Assembly (NCBI GenBank): GCA_963675575.1
Contig: OY776378.1
Coordinates: 2,728,001-2,792,000 of the forward strand
DNA length: 64,000 bases
Direction of reading: 5' to 3'
From: JAGLOK01 sp963675575
GTDB lineage: Bacteria; Bacillota; Clostridia; Christensenellales; UMGS416
Within the stretch, counting starts at the first letter, position 1. Every line of letters starts with the position of its first letter. Position numbers and translations under genes: made by a program. This document shows positions 36,514 to 46,062 of this stretch, piece after piece. The notes beneath the pieces were generated by a model that saw only the letters and a program-made list of their open reading frames with translations, had not been told where the DNA came from and made no database searches.

Positions 36514-36689
36514 TAGTTGCAACACAAAACTAAATTTTTAACATCATATTGTCCAATTATCAAATAAAAGGTCACAATGATGCTGCCTGCTAAGCAAAAT
36601 GCCACTTTTATTGCTCTCGCAGCGCAAATAAAAAAGCAAAAGACGCAAAGGCACTCCCCGCTTTGCTCATATTCAACGGAGGAAATTTT

Positions 36690-37622
36690 ATGGATCTATC
36701 ACTTTTCACCTCATATCGCGACCGTGTGCTGTCTAACGTTGGAAAAGTCATTGTCGGCAAAGACGATGCCATCTTGCGTGTGTTGGCCGCCTACCTTTGC
36801 TCGGGCAATATTTTGCTTGAGGATGTACCTGGCACAGGCAAGACCATGCTGCTTAGAGCCTTTTCCAAATCCGTGGGCGGAGATTTTCGCCGCATTCAGT
36901 TTACTCCGGATCTAATGCCAGGGGATCTTACTGGTGTGAGCTTCTATAATCAAAAAACAAATGAGTTTGAATTCCGCAAGGGTCCCTTGTTTTCACAGAT
37001 TGTTTTAGCCGACGAGATTAACAGAGCAACTCCCAGAACGCAATCCGCACTTCTTGAGGCAATGGAAGAACGTCAGATTACTGTGGATGGCGAAACCTAT
37101 CCCATGGCGTCCAACTTCATGGTTATGGCAACTGAAAACCCACTTGAAAGCTTCGGAACATTCCCATTGCCGGAGGCTCAGACAGACCGTTTTTTCATGC
37201 GTATCCGACTGGGCTACATGCAAAGAGATCAGGAAATTGGCGTTATATCCAGACCGCCCTCTTCGGAGCTTATAGCAGAACTTGAGCAAGTGGTCACACA
37301 GGAAGAGACAACCCAACTCAAAAGCTTATGGCCTCAGATTGAAGTCATCCCTGACATAGCCGGCTACATAATGGACATTATAGAAGCGACCCGAAAAGGC
37401 GGCTTTAAATGCGGAGCCTCAACTAGGGGTGCGATAGCTTTGTATAACGCCTCTCAAATAACGGCGGCTCTCTCAGGAAGAGATTATGTCATTCCTGAGG
37501 ACGTAAAAGCTATGGCTCCAAATATCCTTGCCCATCGGATAGTTTCAGGAGGCGGTCTGGATACTGACAAATATATCATTCAACTTTTATCCGAGCTGCC
37601 CGCACCGGTTGAAAAGCTGTAA
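36690..37622 (+). CDS. MoxR-family AAA+ ATPase
   Basis: 310 residues from ATG 36690, which follows an excellent GGAGGAAATTTT. Walker A is EDVPGTGKTMLLRA and Walker B/sensor LADEINRATPRTQSALLEAM. Family-typical segments are ENPLESFGTFPLPEAQTDRF and the C-terminal lid GASTRGAIALYNASQITAAL. MoxR ATPases act as chaperones for maturation of complexes together with DUF58 proteins; the next gene is DUF58. Four bases separate its stop from the ATG of that gene. The client is unknown. Confidence 0.93.
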   Translation: MDLSLFTSYRDRVLSNVGKVIVGKDDAILRVLAAYLCSGNILLEDVPGTGKTMLLRAFSKSVGGDFRRIQFTPDLMPGDLTGVSFYNQKTNEFEFRKGPLFSQIVLADEINRATPRTQSALLEAMEERQITVDGETYPMASNFMVMATENPLESFGTFPLPEAQTDRFFMRIRLGYMQRDQEIGVISRPPSSELIAELEQVVTQEETTQLKSLWPQIEVIPDIAGYIMDIIEATRKGGFKCGASTRGAIALYNASQITAALSGRDYVIPEDVKAMAPNILAHRIVSGGGLDTDKYIIQLLSELPAPVEKL

Positions 37623-37626
37623 AAGT

Positions 37627-38709
37627 ATGACCATCTTTTTTCTTATAATTTTATTGATTTTAATCTTATTGTTACGCAAACCGCTAATGCAATATACTTT
37701 GAAGTCTATAAATTGCGAACCGCGACCTCTCTCATTAATAGCGGAACCCGAAGAAATGTTTGAAGTCTCGGTTCTGGCAAGCAATACAGGCTGGCTTCCG
37801 GCAATGTATATGTGGATATCAGAATCTGTCCCAACTGAAATTTTAATATCCGAAACAAATCAAAACACTCGAAAAACTCAATTATATGAAAGCACCTTAT
37901 CCAAAGATATGTCTCTTGAACACACACTTTGGCTATCGCCTCGGCACGCTTCTGTTATAACACTAAAAGCGTCACTTCCACGCCGCGGCTGCTACCAATT
38001 CGGTAATTTGCGAGTGGAGGTTGGTGATATGTTCGGACTTAATTCAGCTGTAAAAGTGATGCCCGGAAAACAGGAAGTTGTGATATTACCTAAGCTGCTT
38101 GAAGCTCCCGAAGAATTGGGAACACTGGGTACATTTCTTGGAGAAATTTCAACTCATCGCTGGATATTGGAAGATCCCGTTTTGGCCATAAGTTACTCGG
38201 AATACACTGGTCGGGAATCCATCCGCCACATCGACTGGCCACGTTCGCTGCGAAACGGCCAGCTGACCGTTAGACAGTTTGATCACACGACAGAGCTTGC
38301 GGTAACCGTGATACTTAACACTCAAAGATCTGAAGGTATAGACACAGAAGCCGTGGAGAGGTGTTTTTCCCTTACCCGCGGTGTTTGCGAAATGCTTGAA
38401 AGCCGCCGTATACGCTATAGTTTCATCACCAATGCGGTTGGTATAGGCGCTTTTTCCTCCAGAAGAACTATTGCGGAAGGCCAGGGAAAGCAGCACCTTA
38501 TGACCATTCTCGAAGGACTGGGCAGATCCTCTAACACAGTTGCCACATCTTTTGAAAAACTTCTAAACGGAATAGAAGATTGGTCCGAAAGGGATCGCAC
38601 GCATATTCTGATTACACCCGGGTTCCCCTCCGAATGGGAAATCATGCTTAGCCGATCTATTCATGGCGGGCGCGGACTTCTCGTCATAGACGGATCAAAG
38701 GAGGACTGA
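37627..38709 (+). CDS. DUF58 (YeaD-like) protein
   Basis: About 360 residues. The likely start is ATG 37627; an in-frame TTG at 37609 would overlap MoxR. An N-terminal helix (FFLIILLILILLL) anchors it, followed by a beta-rich part with LPRRGCYQFGNLRVEVGDMFG. The hallmark DUF58 segment is YTGRESIRHIDWPRSLRNGQ, with LTVRQFDHTTELAVTVILNT leading into a VWA-like fold. It works with the upstream MoxR ATPase. The biochemical role is undefined in the family. Confidence 0.9.
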   Translation: MTIFFLIILLILILLLRKPLMQYTLKSINCEPRPLSLIAEPEEMFEVSVLASNTGWLPAMYMWISESVPTEILISETNQNTRKTQLYESTLSKDMSLEHTLWLSPRHASVITLKASLPRRGCYQFGNLRVEVGDMFGLNSAVKVMPGKQEVVILPKLLEAPEELGTLGTFLGEISTHRWILEDPVLAISYSEYTGRESIRHIDWPRSLRNGQLTVRQFDHTTELAVTVILNTQRSEGIDTEAVERCFSLTRGVCEMLESRRIRYSFITNAVGIGAFSSRRTIAEGQGKQHLMTILEGLGRSSNTVATSFEKLLNGIEDWSERDRTHILITPGFPSEWEIMLSRSIHGGRGLLVIDGSKED

Positions 38710-38711
38710 GA

Positions 38712-39821
38712 ATGCGTATACTATATATAGAAAAAGCTTTCTCTGACCTTTGCCTGTTTGGTGCTTTTTTGACAGCGTTGGGTACGGCATTTCAGTTGCC
38801 ATGGTGGGCTACCTCTTCCACCGCCGTCGCAATATCTGCAGCTTATCTGATTTTTTGCGCTGTAAAAAAACGATGGGTTCCGGAGTATGATAAAATGCGT
38901 CAGTTCTTGATTCCATCTATATCCATTTACGCTATCATAATTATTTTCATAACATTGGGAGGAAAGTCAGCAGAACTAAGTAAATTGTCAATGCCATTAT
39001 TTTTAATGTGGCTGATGCTGACCATCTTACTTATGCAAGCCTTTCGCCACGAAAAGCCCGCCGAGCTTGGATCAAGGTATCATTTTATTAATCTATTATT
39101 CCTTTTAGCCATCGGCGTGCTTGGCTGGGCTGTAAGCACGAAAGCTTTCTGGCTTGGAGTTAAATGGGTGCTAAATATTATTTGGACTTATATTTTCAAA
39201 GGCATAGTATATCTTTTGGTTCAACTTGTTTATTGGATTATATTTGGAATTTCATGGCTGATTCAGCTGATTGTTAACGGAAAGCCTCCAAGAGAATTGA
39301 CCGAGCCAGGTTTCCAGATGGATTTAAGAGGAAGCAGCGAGAATGTCTTTGGAAAAATTGAAACCACATCTATTCCCGCATGGCTTAATTATATTCTTAT
39401 CGTCCTGGGAGTTATTGCGTTTCTTTTTATCGCATTTATGATTATTCGCCGCTTTGCCGGAGGACGGTCAATGGGTGTAGACCAATCGACTTCTTCACAG
39501 GTATCCATTCTTCCCAATGATAAAAGAAAAAAATGGACCGACCTTAATGTTCCGCTTAACAATAGGGATAAAGTGCGCTATTGCTGGCGTCAACTTCAGC
39601 GTTTATGTGAAAAAACGAATGTCGATGTGGGCGAAAATGCCCTTAGCGCTGAGATTACACAGGCGTTCATAGCCAAATGCCCTGACACCCCAATCCGTGA
39701 ACTGCGTGCAATATGGCTTCCGGCTCGTTACAGCTCCGCTCCAGTATCAAGCTTGCATGTCCGCGCAGCAAGAAAAGCATTGCGTGAAATTCGGTCCGCT
39801 GTGCGAAACAACAATTCTTAA
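38712..39821 (+). CDS. membrane protein of MoxR/DUF58 operons with C-terminal DUF4129-like domain
   Basis: 369 residues. About six or seven helices lie in the first 250 residues (including YLLVQLVYWIIFGISWLIQL and YILIVLGVIAFLFIAFMII). A cytoplasmic C-terminal domain of about 110 residues (RYCWRQLQRLCEKTNVDVGE, ITQAFIAKCPDTPIRELRAI) resembles the DUF4129 tail normally found on transglutaminase-like proteins of such operons. The transglutaminase domain itself is not present in this protein. It starts 2 bases after DUF58, so translation is coupled. Confidence 0.72.
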   Translation: MRILYIEKAFSDLCLFGAFLTALGTAFQLPWWATSSTAVAISAAYLIFCAVKKRWVPEYDKMRQFLIPSISIYAIIIIFITLGGKSAELSKLSMPLFLMWLMLTILLMQAFRHEKPAELGSRYHFINLLFLLAIGVLGWAVSTKAFWLGVKWVLNIIWTYIFKGIVYLLVQLVYWIIFGISWLIQLIVNGKPPRELTEPGFQMDLRGSSENVFGKIETTSIPAWLNYILIVLGVIAFLFIAFMIIRRFAGGRSMGVDQSTSSQVSILPNDKRKKWTDLNVPLNNRDKVRYCWRQLQRLCEKTNVDVGENALSAEITQAFIAKCPDTPIRELRAIWLPARYSSAPVSSLHVRAARKALREIRSAVRNNNS

Positions 39822-39858
39822 CGTAAAACTCAGTTAGAAAATCGTTTTGCTTTTTATT

Positions 39859-39897
39859 AACAAAGAACCCTCTCTTAAGACGGTTCTTTGTTTTGTA
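39859..39897. terminator. bidirectional terminator between convergent MoxR and opu operons
   Basis: ACAAAGAACC at 39860-39869 pairs with GGTTCTTTGT at 39882-39891, extended by A-T pairs. TTT and a further T-rich stretch follow on the plus strand, and an A-rich 5' side supplies the U-run on the minus strand. It lies between the stops at 39821 and 39918. Confidence 0.8.
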
Positions 39898-39917
39898 CCA
39901 ATAACAAAAAGATTATA

Positions 39918-40745
39918 TCAATTCTCAAAATTCAAATATATTTCATCCAATGTTTTTTCACCGGATAACAGTTTGTCATAAACAGCGTTCATAACTTCAC
40001 CGTCAAGCGTCGCCTTAAAGCCTTTGACCCCGAAAAAATCGCGCACAAACTTTGTTTTAGGATGATAAATCAAATCTTCTTTTGTTCCGATTTGTTCAAT
40101 TTTACCGTTATTAATCAGAACAATTTTTGTGCCCAATTTTATAGCCTCTTGGATGTCGTGAGTTACAAATAAAATGGTTTTCTTTAGTTTTTCTTGGATA
40201 CATATCATTTCATCCTGCAAAAGAGTGCGCGCAATCTCATCAACTGCGCCAAAAGGCTCATCCATCAAAACAATCGCAGGCTCCGCAGCTAAAGCACGGG
40301 CCACACCGACACGTTGATTTTGTCCCCCGGATAGTTGGCGCGGATACCGCGAAAGATATGATGTATCCATGCCAACCAAATCTATTAAATATTCTGCCCT
40401 CTCATGCTTAACCTTTTTGTCCTCCTTTTGCAGCGTCAAAACAAATACGATATTTTCCTCAACGGTTAAGTGTGGTAACAACCCAATTTGCTGGATGACA
40501 TAGCCTATCGAGCGGCGCAAGTCTATGGCATCCCACTCTTTGGTGGGCTTGCCATCAACCATTATTGTGCCTGAATCGGGTTCATGGAGCTTGTTAACCA
40601 TTTTCAGCAAAGTTGTCTTGCCACATCCGGACGGACCCAGTATGGTGACAAACTCTCCTTCATCAATCTCCAAGCTCAAATCATCGATTATCTTTTCATT
40701 GGCATTATAAGATTTTGTTATATTTTTAAACTCGATTAGAGCCAT
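39918..40745 (-). CDS. glycine betaine/choline-type ABC transporter ATP-binding protein, no CBS domains
   Basis: 275 residues. Walker A LGPSGCGKTTLLKMV, Q-loop YVIQQIGLLPHLTV, signature LSGGQNQRVGVARALA, Walker B IVLMDEPFGAVDE and the switch His in LFVTHDIQEAIKLG. It has the OpuBA/OpuCA core but ends near residue 275, without the tandem CBS domains that sense ionic strength in OpuCA. The start overlaps the stop of the binding-protein gene by one base. Confidence 0.9.
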   Translation of the reverse strand: MALIEFKNITKSYNANEKIIDDLSLEIDEGEFVTILGPSGCGKTTLLKMVNKLHEPDSGTIMVDGKPTKEWDAIDLRRSIGYVIQQIGLLPHLTVEENIVFVLTLQKEDKKVKHERAEYLIDLVGMDTSYLSRYPRQLSGGQNQRVGVARALAAEPAIVLMDEPFGAVDEIARTLLQDEMICIQEKLKKTILFVTHDIQEAIKLGTKIVLINNGKIEQIGTKEDLIYHPKTKFVRDFFGVKGFKATLDGEVMNAVYDKLLSGEKTLDEIYLNFEN

Positions 40746-41638
40746 TAATTAAGTCCTTTTTCAGTTAAGAAATCGATTGCAACTTGCTTAGCATCCTTAT
40801 TTTCAACTTCTACAAGATAGTTCATGTATGTCATTTCTTCATCGCTAATTTTGCCATCTAGCATTGCGAACACATCCTCAAGCTCGGGATATTCTCTTAG
40901 CGTCTCAGCACGAACCAGCGTTGCCGCATAATATGATGGGAAGAAGTTCTTATCGTCTTTAAGCACAACAAGACCTGCCTGTTTAAGCCTGCCATCAGTT
41001 GAAAAAACATTTATAACATCGACTTGGTCAGAGATTATTGCTTCATATTTAAGCCCTATATCAAGCTCTGTCTTCTCGCTAAACTCGAATCCATAGAGCG
41101 CTTCAAGCCCTTGGTAACCATCTTCGCGCTCATAAAAGTCATATTCCGCGCCAAGGTTTAAGCCTGCGCTAACTGCAGCCAGGTCTGAGTAAGTCGTAAC
41201 GTTAAGCCTTTCTGCAAGTTCTTTTTTAAGTGCGATACCATATGTGTCATTGAATCCATATAATCCGCTCCAAACGATGTCATACTCTTTTAAGTATGCT
41301 GCTTTCACTGCTTCATAAAGCTCAGTCGGATCGGCTATAAGCTCTTTTTTCAAAACCTCGTTCCAGCCTGTTCCGGTATACTCAGGATATATATCTATTT
41401 CTCCCTTCAGCATGGCAGGATGGATATTAGCATGTCCTCCGCCTATGCCGAGTTTGAGTTCCACTACGATGTCCGTGTTGTTTTCTATGAGATATGTAAG
41501 CATCTCAGCTAATATATATGACTCCGCGAAAGGTTTACTCGCAACCACTACTTTCTTTTCTTTAGGTGAGCACCCGAAAAGTACGAATGCAAAAACGAAT
41601 ATAAATGCCAGAATTGTGGCTATTATTATCTTTTTCAT
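40745..41638 (-). CDS. glycine betaine/choline-type substrate-binding lipoprotein (OpuBC/OsmF family)
   Basis: 297 residues. The lipoprotein signal ends LFGC (Cys23). The QAT-family binding domain includes VVVASKPFAESYILAEMLTY, GEIDIYPEYTGTGWNEVLK and YGFNDTYGIALKKELAERLN. These proteins bind quaternary amines such as choline, carnitine or glycine betaine. The ligand within the family cannot be fixed here. It lies between the permease and ATPase genes. Confidence 0.9.
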   Translation of the reverse strand: MKKIIIATILAFIFVFAFVLFGCSPKEKKVVVASKPFAESYILAEMLTYLIENNTDIVVELKLGIGGGHANIHPAMLKGEIDIYPEYTGTGWNEVLKKELIADPTELYEAVKAAYLKEYDIVWSGLYGFNDTYGIALKKELAERLNVTTYSDLAAVSAGLNLGAEYDFYEREDGYQGLEALYGFEFSEKTELDIGLKYEAIISDQVDVINVFSTDGRLKQAGLVVLKDDKNFFPSYYAATLVRAETLREYPELEDVFAMLDGKISDEEMTYMNYLVEVENKDAKQVAIDFLTEKGLN

Positions 41639-41698
41639 GAGTATACTCCTTTAAATTGTAGTATTTATAGTATATTGATTTTTCAGTTTATTTATGTT

Positions 41699-42352
41699 CT
41701 AAACTCCCAATATTCTTTTTTTCATTTTCTTTTCTGCAAGTTCAAGCAGTAAGTCAGAAACGATGGCAAGTAATGCCACCAACAAACTGCCCGCAATAGT
41801 CATTTCAGGAAAATTAGTCGTAATTCCACGCCAAATAGCAACACCTAAGCCGCCTGCGCCTATGAACGAAGCTATGCCACACAATGCAATAGTCATAATA
41901 ACCATAGTTCTAAACCCAGCAAGTATCACCGGGAGCGCAAGTGGCAATTGCACCTTAAACAGCAGTTGTCCTTTTGTGCTGCCCATGCCTTTTGCAGATT
42001 CCATTATCTGCGCATCTACTTCACGAATGCCCACGTACGTGTTTCGTACTATTGGAAGCAGTCCATATAATACCAAAGCCGTTATTGCGCTCTTGTTTCC
42101 TATGCCTGTTATTATTACCAAGAAGCCAAACAAAGCTATTGAAGGAATAGTGTACAAAAAATTCGTAAGAGCAAGCATGACTTTTGCAAATATCTCATTC
42201 CTAGTCATATATACGCCAATAGACAGTCCCAGTACAGTGATTATCGCTACTGATATTAGAGTTAGTGTCAAATGCTCAAGCAAGAGATTTATAAAGAAAT
42301 CCGATCTATCTATATAGAGATTAAAGACATCGATAATTATTTTCATTTTCAC
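41699..42352 (-). CDS. glycine betaine/choline-type ABC transporter permease (OpuCB-like)
   Basis: 217 residues, about six helices. The EAA loop is ESAKGMGSTKGQLLFKVQLP, and VLYGLLPIVRNTYVGIREV precedes it. FIGAGGLGVAIWRGI near the C-terminus is typical of OpuCB/OpuCD. Only one permease gene is present, so a homodimer is implied. ATG 42352 has GAGGTGAAA directly upstream. First gene of a three-gene minus-strand operon. Confidence 0.9.
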   Translation of the reverse strand: MKMKIIIDVFNLYIDRSDFFINLLLEHLTLTLISVAIITVLGLSIGVYMTRNEIFAKVMLALTNFLYTIPSIALFGFLVIITGIGNKSAITALVLYGLLPIVRNTYVGIREVDAQIMESAKGMGSTKGQLLFKVQLPLALPVILAGFRTMVIMTIALCGIASFIGAGGLGVAIWRGITTNFPEMTIAGSLLVALLAIVSDLLLELAEKKMKKRILGV

Positions 42353-42674
42353 CTCAAATCTTAAAAGGAACTTATGTTTATATAATGTGCCGTATAAAAA
42401 CTATTTGTACTAATATCATTTTTCTTTGACTATCAAATTGTTATATATTTATTCTATTACCGATGCATATAATATACAAGTTATATTTGGATTGTAAGTT
42501 GCTTCCATAAAAACAGTTGAGTTTTATATATTAATGTTTATTCCCCTGTATACTTAAATTGCTTAGCAAATAATGTTTATTAGATTACATGACCTTTTTA
42601 TATATTAAAATAGTATAATAAAATAATAGCGATGCAGCGCGACATCGAAAAACTGCAAAATCGGAGCCAAAAAA
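42353..42674. other. 322-base divergent intergenic region
   Basis: It separates the opu operon (minus) and the hydrolase genes (plus). A TATAAT at 42614-42619 is a probable -10 for the plus-strand genes, without a good -35. No other feature was seen. Confidence 0.4.
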
Positions 42675-43550
42675 ATGATAAGCAAAAAAGCTAAATTAAT
42701 TGAAAAAGCCCTGAGAAGTATTGACGTAAGGCGCTCAATATCTAAAATGATGCTAAATCCAGCGCGCAAAAATAAGTACGAATCTCCGCCTGGAAGTTTT
42801 TATAAGAAATATAATGTTAAAAGTTTTATTGTAAATAATAAAAAATGTTTTTCTATAAAATCGGTAGACCATCCTCAAAAGCATGTCTTTTACTTCCACG
42901 GCGGCGCATATACTCTTCAGGCGCTAAAAACGCATTGGAGCATGTTAGGGTGTATACTGGAAAAAACCCAATGTGAAATCACGTTTGTAAACTATCCACT
43001 CACTCCCGAGAACAATTATATTGAAACAACGGCTATGGTAAGCGAAGCGTACTCATATGCAAGCAAAGACAGCCGACAAGAAATCATCCTAATGGGGGAC
43101 TCCGCAGGCGGCGGATTGGCACTGGCGTTAGCCCAACATATTGCCGCCGAAAAAATACAGCCAATACCCGCTAAAATTATAATGCTTTCACCATGGTTGG
43201 ATATATCCATGTCAAGCGAAATATCCAAAGAGCTTGCAGGCAATGATTTAACCTTAAACAAAGAAACTTTGAAGGCTGTAGGAAAAAAGTACGCTCAAAA
43301 TCTAGATAGTAAAAATTATCTCTGCTCGCCCTTATATGGCAGCCTAAATGACTTGGGAAATATAGCGCTGTTTACGGGAACAAGTGAAATTCTAAATGTT
43401 CAGGCAAGGCAGCTTAGAGATAAATTGGTGGAGCAAGATAAACAATTATCGTATTATGAATATGAAGGCATGCAGCATGTGTGGTTGGTCTTGCCGATAC
43501 CAGAAGCAAAAGACGCGATGGAAAAAGTGATTGCTTTTATAGAAAAATAA
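42675..43550 (+). CDS. alpha/beta hydrolase, hormone-sensitive-lipase (HSL) family
   Basis: 291 residues, cytoplasmic. The oxyanion motif is FYFHGGAYTLQAL and the nucleophile motif GDSAGGGLALALA (Ser). The catalytic His is in EGMQHVW. The usual acid-position motif reads FTGTSEILNVQARQL, with Glu where Asp is most common. ATG has GGAG eight bases upstream. It acts on short-chain esters in known relatives; the physiological substrate is unknown. Followed by a second alpha/beta hydrolase gene. Confidence 0.88.
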   Translation: MISKKAKLIEKALRSIDVRRSISKMMLNPARKNKYESPPGSFYKKYNVKSFIVNNKKCFSIKSVDHPQKHVFYFHGGAYTLQALKTHWSMLGCILEKTQCEITFVNYPLTPENNYIETTAMVSEAYSYASKDSRQEIILMGDSAGGGLALALAQHIAAEKIQPIPAKIIMLSPWLDISMSSEISKELAGNDLTLNKETLKAVGKKYAQNLDSKNYLCSPLYGSLNDLGNIALFTGTSEILNVQARQLRDKLVEQDKQLSYYEYEGMQHVWLVLPIPEAKDAMEKVIAFIEK

Positions 43551-43592
43551 AACTGAACTTTCAATTTAACAGATGGAAATTAGGTGAGAAAA

Positions 43593-44297
43593 ATGAGCAA
43601 GAAAAAGAAAATAATAATATCATTAATAGCCTTAGTCGGCACACTCGCAATATTATTCGGAGGATTTTACATCTATACCTTGGATTATTACAGGGCGGAT
43701 GATTTTGCTTTGCAGATGTTTTCGTCCAACACGGCGACTATTGAAACCCTTGGGGATATGATAGTTTTTCATCCAATAAACCCACCGGAAACTAAAACCG
43801 GTTTGATTTTTTACCCCGGAGGCAAGGTCGAAGCCGCCGCCTATGTTCCTTTACTTAAAAAGATTTCGCAAGAGGGCATTACGTGTGTTCTGATTACAAT
43901 GCCATTCAATCTTGCAGTGTTTGATGTGAATGCCGCAGACAAAGTGTTTGACAAGTTTCCCGATATCCAAGAATGGTATTTAGGCGGACATTCACTCGGA
44001 GGAGCTATGGCAAGCAGTTATGTTAAAAACAAAAGCGATAAGCTTGAAGGGCTTATTTTGCTTGGAGCTTATCCCATTAATGATTCTGACATTCCTACGA
44101 TTGCAATATACGGAAGCGAAGATTTAGGTCTGGATAAATCCAAACTTGAAGAAACAGAAAATAAGCTTGAAATCGCGGGCGGAAACCATGCGTATTTTGG
44201 AAATTACGGAGAGCAAAAAGGCGACGGCACGGCCTCCATCACCAGAGAGTATCAGCAAACACTTACAGTAGAAGCTTTGGTTGATTTCATGAATTAA
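43593..44297 (+). CDS. membrane-anchored alpha/beta hydrolase
   Basis: 234 residues from ATG 43593 (AGGTGAG upstream; the GTG three codons earlier is part of that site). An N-terminal anchor (IIISLIALVGTLAILFGGFY) places the catalytic domain outside the membrane. Nucleophile motif YLGGHSLGGAMASSYV, acid in IYGSEDLGLD, His in IAGGNHAYFGNYG. This arrangement is that of a dienelactone-hydrolase-like family of anchored esterases. It lies 42 bases after the previous hydrolase. Confidence 0.85.
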   Translation: MSKKKKIIISLIALVGTLAILFGGFYIYTLDYYRADDFALQMFSSNTATIETLGDMIVFHPINPPETKTGLIFYPGGKVEAAAYVPLLKKISQEGITCVLITMPFNLAVFDVNAADKVFDKFPDIQEWYLGGHSLGGAMASSYVKNKSDKLEGLILLGAYPINDSDIPTIAIYGSEDLGLDKSKLEETENKLEIAGGNHAYFGNYGEQKGDGTASITREYQQTLTVEALVDFMN

Positions 44298-44354
44298 GTA
44301 ATACTTTCGCAATTAGCCAAATGTTTTTTCACACTCACTCAGCCAGAATTCACT

Positions 44355-44885
44355 TTACTTTATTATGCTATACCGCCCTGGTTTCCTCGGAATAGTTTCA
44401 GGAAATCCATCGGCCGGATAGCCAATGATACACGCGCCAACGCCTTTGTATTCACCCTCAAATCCTACTTCAGCCAAAATTTCTTTACCCAAATCTGTTT
44501 CAAATGTTTCTTTGATGCGGTTTATCCATCTTGCGCCAAGGCCAAGAGCATATGCCGCGTTTAGCATATTTCCCATCGCCAGACTACCGTCCGCGGTCGC
44601 ATTGGCGCACTCTTCCGCAACCACCAATATAACGGTCGGCGCTCCATAGAAAGGATCATATCCCTCAGGGGAAACTCGGTTGCCAATCTTAACATTCATA
44701 GAAGCGATTTTTTCGCGCCATGCCTTATCTTGAATAACTATAAACCTTTGCGTTTGTCGATTTCCACCGGAAGGTGCGTTAAGTCCCGCCTCCAATACCG
44801 CCATGAGCTCCTCATCGGCAATCTGATCCGATTTAAACAATTTCACACTTCGGCGATTAATGATATCTTGGACTGTTTTATTCAT
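44355..44885 (-). CDS. nitroreductase-family flavoprotein
   Basis: 176 residues. FMN-binding nitroreductase fold with RRSVKLFKSDQI and APSGGNRQTQRFIVIQDKAW at the N-terminus and SLAMGNMLNAAYALGLGARW in the middle. The C-terminus has CIIGYPADGFPETIPRKPGR, typical of the family. It probably reduces nitro or quinone-like compounds with NAD(P)H. The substrate is not predictable. Monocistronic, convergent with the hydrolase pair. Confidence 0.9.
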   Translation of the reverse strand: MNKTVQDIINRRSVKLFKSDQIADEELMAVLEAGLNAPSGGNRQTQRFIVIQDKAWREKIASMNVKIGNRVSPEGYDPFYGAPTVILVVAEECANATADGSLAMGNMLNAAYALGLGARWINRIKETFETDLGKEILAEVGFEGEYKGVGACIIGYPADGFPETIPRKPGRYSIIK

Positions 44886-45088
44886 AATGTTCTCCCTCGT
44901 GTATCTTTTTCCCTGTATCTCATTAGTTGTGCTGTGGTTTAAAAAGGAATTTCGCCTCTATCTGATACTGTTATTCTTTTCTGTATTTAATAAGAATTCT
45001 AACTTTAATAATATTATCAAACATCCCGCCATTTAACAACTCATAACATATTTCCGCCAGAAAAGACGTAATAAAAATAAACAGATTA

Positions 45089-45097
45089 TGATATAAT
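45089..45097 (+). promoter_or_regulatory. extended -10 promoter of the kinase-like/hpt operon
   Basis: TGATATAAT, a perfect extended -10 (TG-N-TATAAT). It lies 21 bases before the ATG at 45119, with AAGGAGTGGG between them. The -35 is poor, as usual with an extended -10. Confidence 0.6.
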
Positions 45098-45118
45098 AAA
45101 AAAATAAGGAGTGGGTTA

Positions 45119-46057
45119 ATGTCAATCATCACAATATCGCGGCAAATGTGCAGTTACGGAGACGAAATAGCGCTCTCTTTGTCAAATAAATTGGGCTGGC
45201 CGCTTATCGTTCGTAAAAAAATTGTGGAAGATTTTTTGAAGGAAATTACAAACTCTTATGAGTTGCGTATGCTCAGCGAAAGCTCCAAATATTTTCTGAA
45301 AGAAAGCAATCAGAAATGTACCTATCTGGAATATGTACGCCAAAAGCTTTATCAGCTAGCGGAAGAGCAATCAATTATAATTGTCGGCTTTGGTTCTCAG
45401 ATAATGTTTGCGAACGACCCGGACGCGCTTCATTTCAGGGTGGTAGCTTCAGATATATCACGCGTTAAGAGGGTAAAAAAACTCTATAATGTAAGCAATG
45501 AGGAAGCTGCTCTGATTCTTAAAAAATCAGACAAAAAGCGAAAAAAATTTGTGCATACACTTTATGACTCAGATGTCACCGACCCGAACTTATATCATGT
45601 TTTATTAAATACCTCGGCTTTTTCCTCCGACGAATGCGTTTCAAGCATAATATCTATATATAAAGAGCACAGTACCCGTCTTGAAACACAAAAGCAGACT
45701 GCCAACACAAATATAGTAAACAACGTTTCAGACTTGCCCCTGCTTAAGAACCAATCCGAAATAGAGTTTGCAAAGATATTGGATATGTATCACATCGATT
45801 GGCAATATGAGCCTAAGACTTTCCCCATCGAGTGGGATGATGAAGGCAACGTGAAATCCGCATTCAGCCCTGATTTTTATCTAACCAAGTTTGACACCTA
45901 CATAGAGCTGACAACGATGAACCAGAAATATGTAACCGAAAAAAACAGGAAAGTAAAAAAACTGCAAAAACTATATCCGGGTATTCATATAAGAATAGTA
46001 TACAAGAAAGATTTCCATTCGATAGTAGAACGTTTTAAAATGGATAAAGGCGAATAA
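45119..46057 (+). CDS. cytidylate-kinase-like protein fused to a PD-(D/E)XK-like domain
   Basis: 312 residues in two parts. Residues 1 to about 190 match the Cytidylate_kinase2-type fold (IITISRQMCSYGDEIALSLS, then a VVASDISRVKRVKKLYNVS lid region). The glycine-rich P-loop is degenerate (CSYGDE for the usual GSGGRE). Residues 215-312 (QSEIEFAKILDMYHIDWQYE, FSPDFYL, YIELTT, then a Lys-rich helix and IHIRIVYKKDF) have the order of a PD-(D/E)XK nuclease core, with Asp in SPD and Glu in ELT. Five bases separate it from hpt. A regulatory or nucleotide-linked role is possible. Function is not known to me. Confidence 0.7.
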   Translation: MSIITISRQMCSYGDEIALSLSNKLGWPLIVRKKIVEDFLKEITNSYELRMLSESSKYFLKESNQKCTYLEYVRQKLYQLAEEQSIIIVGFGSQIMFANDPDALHFRVVASDISRVKRVKKLYNVSNEEAALILKKSDKKRKKFVHTLYDSDVTDPNLYHVLLNTSAFSSDECVSSIISIYKEHSTRLETQKQTANTNIVNNVSDLPLLKNQSEIEFAKILDMYHIDWQYEPKTFPIEWDDEGNVKSAFSPDFYLTKFDTYIELTTMNQKYVTEKNRKVKKLQKLYPGIHIRIVYKKDFHSIVERFKMDKGE

Positions 46058-46062
46058 TTGCT

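Larger units (their letters stand above)
35860..36689. other. 830-base divergent intergenic region with two promoters
   Basis: It separates the polysaccharide locus (minus) from the MoxR operon (plus). Two opposed sigma-A-type promoters, at 35918-35946 and 36485-36513, account for its role. Small open frames inside it (for example 36079-36276) lack start signals and look spurious. The leader of the MoxR transcript would be about 170 bases long; no known riboswitch was recognised in it. Confidence 0.5.
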
